Positions 24,224 through 26,814 of a DNA stretch of 26,814 nucleotides are shown here, one piece after another. Source of the stretch: an uncultured Blautia sp. (GTDB lineage Bacteria > Bacillota > Clostridia > Lachnospirales > Lachnospiraceae); assembly GCA_934364795.1 (NCBI GenBank), contig CAKRMK010000042.1:1-26814 (forward strand), written 5' to 3'. Under the pieces are notes generated by a model. The model was not told the DNA's origin. It did no database searches and worked only from the letters and a program-made list of their open reading frames with translations. Position 1 is the first letter of the stretch, and each line of letters begins with the position of its first letter. The position numbers and the translations under genes are program-made.

Positions 24224-24937
24224 TTAACGCAAACTTAGCATCATTTTTAATTTTGGTATCTGGTTGTTAAGAATCAGGCTTTCAGGAAACATTGCCTGAT
24301 GGACGAAGGTGGCGGCATAGGTGAAGTCACCAATGTGTGCGGCACCGTGGCTGTCACTGGATAAAATAACCGGAACCAGATATTTACGGCAGCAGCGAAG
24401 AATTTCGGCACAATTGCCCCGGGTATCACCCCGGTATCCATAAGGAGCCAGGGAAGCCTCATTGATTTCAGGAATGACTCCATTTTCTCCTGCTGCTTTT
24501 ATAATCGCGTCATAATCAAGCTCGTACTGCGTGTTGTCAATGTGACCGAGAATTTTTACCACAGGATTTTTCATTACATTCAGAAATGCCTGAGTATTTT
24601 CTTCACGGCCCGCAGGGCGAAAATTCTGTAAATGCATACTTGCAATGGCATAGTCCAGCTTTTCAAGAAGCTCCTGTTCCAGGTCCACTTTACCATTCAC
24701 ATCTAAAATATTCAATTCGATTCCATACAGTAATTCCACATTAAACCGTTTCCGCGGAGAATAGGTCAGGCTGCGGAAATAAGAAGAAGTACCGGCTGCA
24801 AGGGTAGCAGGGCCGTGATCTGTGATTCCAAGAAGCTTCAGACCCTTAGAAGAGGCTGCTTTTGCCATATCGCTGATGGTACAGATGGTTCCGTGACCGC
24901 TTGCAATGGAATGAGTATGTATATCAGAAAGATACAT
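24224..24937 (-). CDS. PHP-domain phosphoesterase (YcdX-like)
   Basis: A metal-dependent PHP-family hydrolase of 237 residues. The metal-binding motifs are H7-T-H9 and H15 (DIHTHSIASGHG), ITDHGP near 37-42, E near 73 (YGIELN), H (ASMHLQ), LGHIDN and SSDSHG near the C-terminus, in the order of the family of trinuclear-zinc phosphatases. The start is ATG 24937, nine bases after GGAG; the ATG at 24946 overlaps that site. The substrate cannot be deduced. It is convergent with the cysteine-rich gene, with only 30 bases between, and divergent from the microcompartment operon. Confidence 0.88.
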   Translation of the reverse strand: MYLSDIHTHSIASGHGTICTISDMAKAASSKGLKLLGITDHGPATLAAGTSSYFRSLTYSPRKRFNVELLYGIELNILDVNGKVDLEQELLEKLDYAIASMHLQNFRPAGREENTQAFLNVMKNPVVKILGHIDNTQYELDYDAIIKAAGENGVIPEINEASLAPYGYRGDTRGNCAEILRCCRKYLVPVILSSDSHGAAHIGDFTYAATFVHQAMFPESLILNNQIPKLKMMLSLR

Positions 24938-24959
24938 AAAAATCATCTCCAGTCATTGA

Positions 24960-24994
24960 CAGTTACAAAAATATTACAGAGTAACTGACTTTTT
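24960..24994 (+). terminator. terminator-like hairpin upstream of eutS
   Basis: CAGTTAC (24960-24966) pairs with GTAACTG (24981-24987), followed by six T. It has no plus-strand gene in front and may stop antisense transcription through the PHP gene. Confidence 0.45.
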
Positions 24995-25114
24995 TACAGG
25001 GCGATATCGCCATCTGACGATATGCTTTGGATAGTTTCAGTATGACAGAGGGGTGAAATTCTGTCAACAGGGAAAATAGAAAACAGAATAAAAAATAAGT
25101 AAAAAACAATAAAA

Positions 25115-25143
25115 ACCACATGAAAACACAGATAAAACCACAT
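25115..25143. repeat. phased operator-like repeats upstream of the eutS promoter
   Basis: ACCACAT (25115), ACACAGA (25126) and ACCACAT (25137) start exactly 11 bases apart, each separated by an A-rich spacer, and end 30 bases before the -35. Similar units with 10-base spacing precede the aldolase promoter. They resemble the repeated direct operators of DeoR-type sugar repressors, which is inference. Confidence 0.5.
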
Positions 25144-25172
25144 ATAAATACAAAAAACAGTGTTGCTTTTTG

Positions 25173-25201
25173 TTGACACTTGAGAATACGGATAGTATAA
25201 T
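25173..25201 (+). promoter_or_regulatory. consensus sigma-A promoter of the eutS-eutP operon
   Basis: TTGACA (25173-25178), exactly 17 bases, TATAAT (25196-25201). It is a perfect consensus, which suggests the operon is held down by a repressor. Confidence 0.9.
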
Positions 25202-25264
25202 TATTATTGAAAACTTTTATTTGCAGGATGGAATATATCATAAACATTCCGGACAGGAGGAAAA

Positions 25265-25642
25265 ATGGGATATACAGATAATATGTCTCCTGAAATGAAA
25301 CAGCGCATTGTTCAGGAGCTTGTGCCAGGCAAGCAGATTTCTCTGGCACACATTATTGCAAATCCGGATAAGATTCTTTATACCAAACTGGGTCTTGACC
25401 CTTCTTTGGATTATTCAAGGGCAGCTATTGGAATTATGACAGTCAGTCCGGCAGAAACTGCAATTATCATGGCTGACATTGCCATGAAATCATCAGGCAT
25501 TGAGCTGGGCTTTGTGGACAGGTTCAGCGGCAGTCTTATCATCACTGGTACTGTGTCAGAAGTGGAAGCATCTACCAGCGCAATTCTGGATTATGTGGGA
25601 AATAAGCTGGGCTTTACTTTATGCCCTATCACAAGGACCTGA
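25265..25642 (+). CDS. eutS: microcompartment shell protein EutS/PduU family
   Basis: A circularly permuted BMC-domain shell protein that forms hexamers in the facets of metabolosomes. The 125 residues match EutS (about 111-116 aa plus a short N-terminal extension). IVQELVPGKQISLAHIIANP near 15-35 is the N-terminal beta-barrel strand and start. AIGIMTVSPAETAIIMADIA and GFVDRFSGSLIITG follow, the BMC core with the SGS pore-side motif. GGAGG lies seven bases before ATG 25265. EutP follows six bases after the stop. With the aldolase downstream it fits a fucose/rhamnose or propanediol microcompartment rather than ethanolamine use, since no eutA/B/C gene is seen here. Confidence 0.92.
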   Translation: MGYTDNMSPEMKQRIVQELVPGKQISLAHIIANPDKILYTKLGLDPSLDYSRAAIGIMTVSPAETAIIMADIAMKSSGIELGFVDRFSGSLIITGTVSEVEASTSAILDYVGNKLGFTLCPITRT

Positions 25643-25648
25643 TGGCTC

Positions 25649-26161
25649 ATGAAGAAGCTGGTACTGATCGGCCGCAGCGAAGCGGGAAAGACTACCCTTA
25701 CCCAGGCTTTGCGTGGTGAAAAAATACATTATCACAAAACACAATATGTAAATAATTTTGATGTAATCGTGGATACGCCGGGAGAATATGCCCAGACAAA
25801 AGGTCTGGGTCATGCTCTTGCACTGTATACTTATGAATCTGATGTGGTAGGACTTCTGGTGTCAGCTATAGAACCTTATTGTCTCTTTCCACCTTGTATT
25901 ACCTGCATGGCAAACAGGGAGGTAATAGGAATTGTTACCAAAATTCATAATCCAGGTGCCAATGTGAAGCTGGCTACATCCTGGCTACAACTTGCAGGCT
26001 GCAAAAAAATCTTTTATGTAGATTCCAAACAGCAGGAAGGGATTCCGGAAATCCTGGAATATCTCCGGGAAGAGGGGGATGTGATGCCCTGGGAAGAAGA
26101 AACAGAAGCAGCAGAAAATACCGGAAAGCCAGAAACTACAGTGACAGAAAACACACAATAA
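25649..26161 (+). CDS. eutP: EutP/PduV family small GTPase-like protein
   Basis: The 170-residue P-loop protein carries Walker A G8-RSEAGKT and a switch-like VDTPGEY motif near 51-57. CxTC-type cysteines and a TKIH near 105 correspond to the nucleotide-specificity strand of the EutP/PduV family. In the family it is linked to microcompartment placement, and some members have acetate kinase activity. The C-terminal 25 residues are acidic and disordered (EEETEAAENTG). It lies in the same operon as eutS, six bases after the stop, and the aldolase starts 256 bases later behind its own promoter. Confidence 0.9.
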   Translation: MKKLVLIGRSEAGKTTLTQALRGEKIHYHKTQYVNNFDVIVDTPGEYAQTKGLGHALALYTYESDVVGLLVSAIEPYCLFPPCITCMANREVIGIVTKIHNPGANVKLATSWLQLAGCKKIFYVDSKQQEGIPEILEYLREEGDVMPWEEETEAAENTGKPETTVTENTQ

Positions 26162-26203
26162 ATCTAAGAAAACAAACAGCTAAAATGTGGGAAAAACAGG
26201 AAA

Positions 26204-26308
26204 ACCACGAAAAACAACATAGCAACTCTCTGAAAATTCCACATAAAACAACATAAAACAACGGAAAAACCTTGACTTATGATGTGGAATGGTGTAAACT
26301 TACAACAT
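26204..26308. repeat. second array of ACAACAT/CCACAT repeats around the aldolase promoter
   Basis: Related units begin at 26204, 26214, 26238, 26248, 26258 and 26302; those at 26204/26214 and at 26238/26248/26258 are exactly 10 bases apart. ATTCCACAT (26236-26244) recurs inverted as ATGTGGAAT (26282-26290) between -35 and -10. Together with the array before eutS they suggest one regulator for the whole locus. Confidence 0.55.
26272..26300 (+). promoter_or_regulatory. promoter of the aldolase transcript
   Basis: TTGACT (26272-26277), 17 bases, TAAACT (26295-26300). It lies inside the repeat array and 118 bases before the start codon. Confidence 0.7.
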
Positions 26309-26318
26309 AACCATAAAA

Positions 26319-26391
26319 GTAACAGGCTGATTATGTCCAGCCATGATAAGTTACCCGGTGCGGTACTATAAACTACATAATCCACCGTACC
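26319..26391 (+). other. two stem-loops in the aldolase leader
   Basis: First: GTAAC-GGCTG (26319-26329) with CAGCC-GTTAC (26338-26354), an interrupted ten-pair stem. Second: GGTGCGG (26357-26363) with CCGTACC (26385-26391), six pairs and one mismatch. No T-run follows either, so they are not terminators. They do not show the hexaloop A and G bases of EutV/ANTAR targets. Confidence 0.4.
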
Positions 26392-26417
26392 TGAATGTGC
26401 TTAAGGAGGAAAAAAGC

Positions 26418-26814
26418 ATGGTAAACGAATATGAAATCAAAAAACAGATTTGCGACATCGGAAGAAGAATCTATAACCGTAACATGGTTGCTGCAAATGA
26501 TGGTAACATCTCTGTAAAGCTTAATGACAATGAGTTTCTTTGCACACCTACTGGTGTATCCAAAGGCTTCATGACTCCAGAGTTTATCTGCAAAGTTGAT
26601 GCTAAAGGAAATGTTCTTCAGGCTAACCCAGGATTCAAACCATCTTCAGAAATCAAGATGCATATGAGAGTATATGAGAAGAGACCAGATGTTGGATCTG
26701 TTGTACATGCTCATCCGATTTATGCAACATCTTTCGCTATCGCAGGTATCCCGCTTACACAGCCGATCATGCCAGAGGCAGTTATCGCTCTTGGATGCGT
26801 TCCGATCGCTGAGT
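26418..26814 (+). CDS. fucA: class II aldolase, L-fuculose-phosphate type (5' part)
   Basis: The reading frame runs from ATG 26418, with AAGGAGGA about eight bases upstream, to the window edge (132 codons). It shows GNIS (29-32), TPTGVSKG (43-50), PSSE with E78, and the zinc ligands H97 and H99 in VVHAHP. These match the catalytic Glu and zinc histidines of E. coli FucA at a constant offset of five residues. The enzyme splits L-fuculose-1-phosphate (or rhamnulose-1-phosphate) into DHAP and L-lactaldehyde, the precursor of 1,2-propanediol. Such aldolases occur in Clostridial glycyl-radical microcompartment loci, consistent with the eutS and eutP genes upstream. The third zinc His is beyond the window. 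The substrate choice is inferred. Confidence 0.85.
   Translation, partial: MVNEYEIKKQICDIGRRIYNRNMVAANDGNISVKLNDNEFLCTPTGVSKGFMTPEFICKVDAKGNVLQANPGFKPSSEIKMHMRVYEKRPDVGSVVHAHPIYATSFAIAGIPLTQPIMPEAVIALGCVPIAE

Larger units (their letters stand above)
24938..25264. other. 327-bp divergent intergenic region before eutS
   Basis: It holds a terminator-like hairpin at 24960-24994, a GGCGATATCGCC palindrome at 25000-25011, an A-rich stretch with phased ACCACAT repeats and the consensus eutS promoter. No gene is visible. Confidence 0.6.

Noticed and set aside
24198..24225. TTAAAG/CTTTAA hairpin between the cysteine-rich gene and the PHP gene as a terminator
   Set aside because: Six A-T-rich pairs with T-run inside the loop instead of after the stem; too weak to call.
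26311..26400. EutV/ANTAR dual hairpin antiterminator
   Set aside because: The loops are eight bases or much longer, lack the required A and G positions, and no terminator follows.
1..26814. tRNA, rRNA, CRISPR array or intact insertion sequence
   Set aside because: No tRNA cloverleaf, rRNA-like tract, regularly spaced identical repeats or transposase frame was seen on either strand.

Overview
This is chromosomal DNA of a low-GC gut Firmicute, most likely a Lachnospiraceae member close to Blautia or Ruminococcus. The inference rests on the gene set (bile salt hydrolase, meso-DAP dehydrogenase, CIRCE-marked lon, NlpC/P60 hydrolase with CwlO-like coiled coil, EutS/EutP with a fuculose-type aldolase, cysteine-rich small-domain protein under an AdoCbl riboswitch). 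Gram-positive ribosome binding sites and consensus sigma-A promoters fit this. No rRNA, tRNA, CRISPR or transposase gene is visible.

Left arm (1-5.9 kb): a visibly AT-rich island that looks like a horizontally acquired restriction-modification or defence locus. Three tightly packed plus-strand genes (an unknown 147-aa protein, a PD-(D/E)xK nuclease candidate, an unknown 320-aa protein) converge on two minus-strand D12-class adenine methyltransferases. The two arms share one bidirectional terminator. A decapitated XRE-type regulator remnant lies upstream of the methyltransferases. I cannot match the five-gene set to a named system, so it is the best candidate for something undescribed.

Middle (6-18 kb): mostly housekeeping and conserved Lachnospiraceae genes. 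These are tcdA; a LytTR response regulator followed by an unknown gene and a bile salt hydrolase; lon behind a CIRCE operator; a secreted DUF1002 protein with a long acidic linker; an ECF transporter S component; an RlmI-type rRNA methyltransferase; and a compact trio of zinc-ribbon membrane protein, DUF5685-type protein and J-domain protein.

Right of centre (18-23.2 kb): the cell envelope. It holds ddh for meso-diaminopimelate and two secreted NlpC/P60 hydrolases, one with cell-wall-binding repeats and one with a coiled coil. They are followed by a 166-bp palindromic MITE-like repeat abutting a badly deleted SGNH/GDSL esterase pseudogene. A half copy of the same repeat lies 8.7 kb away behind the DUF1002 gene.

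Right end (23.3-26.8 kb): an AdoCbl riboswitch with terminator precedes a cysteine-rich small-domain protein. A PHP-family phosphoesterase follows on the opposite strand. The window ends in the start of a bacterial microcompartment locus: eutS, eutP and the 5' part of a class II (L-fuculose-phosphate type) aldolase, suggesting fucose/rhamnose to propanediol metabolism. Both promoters of this locus carry helically spaced ACCACAT-like repeats that look like operator arrays.
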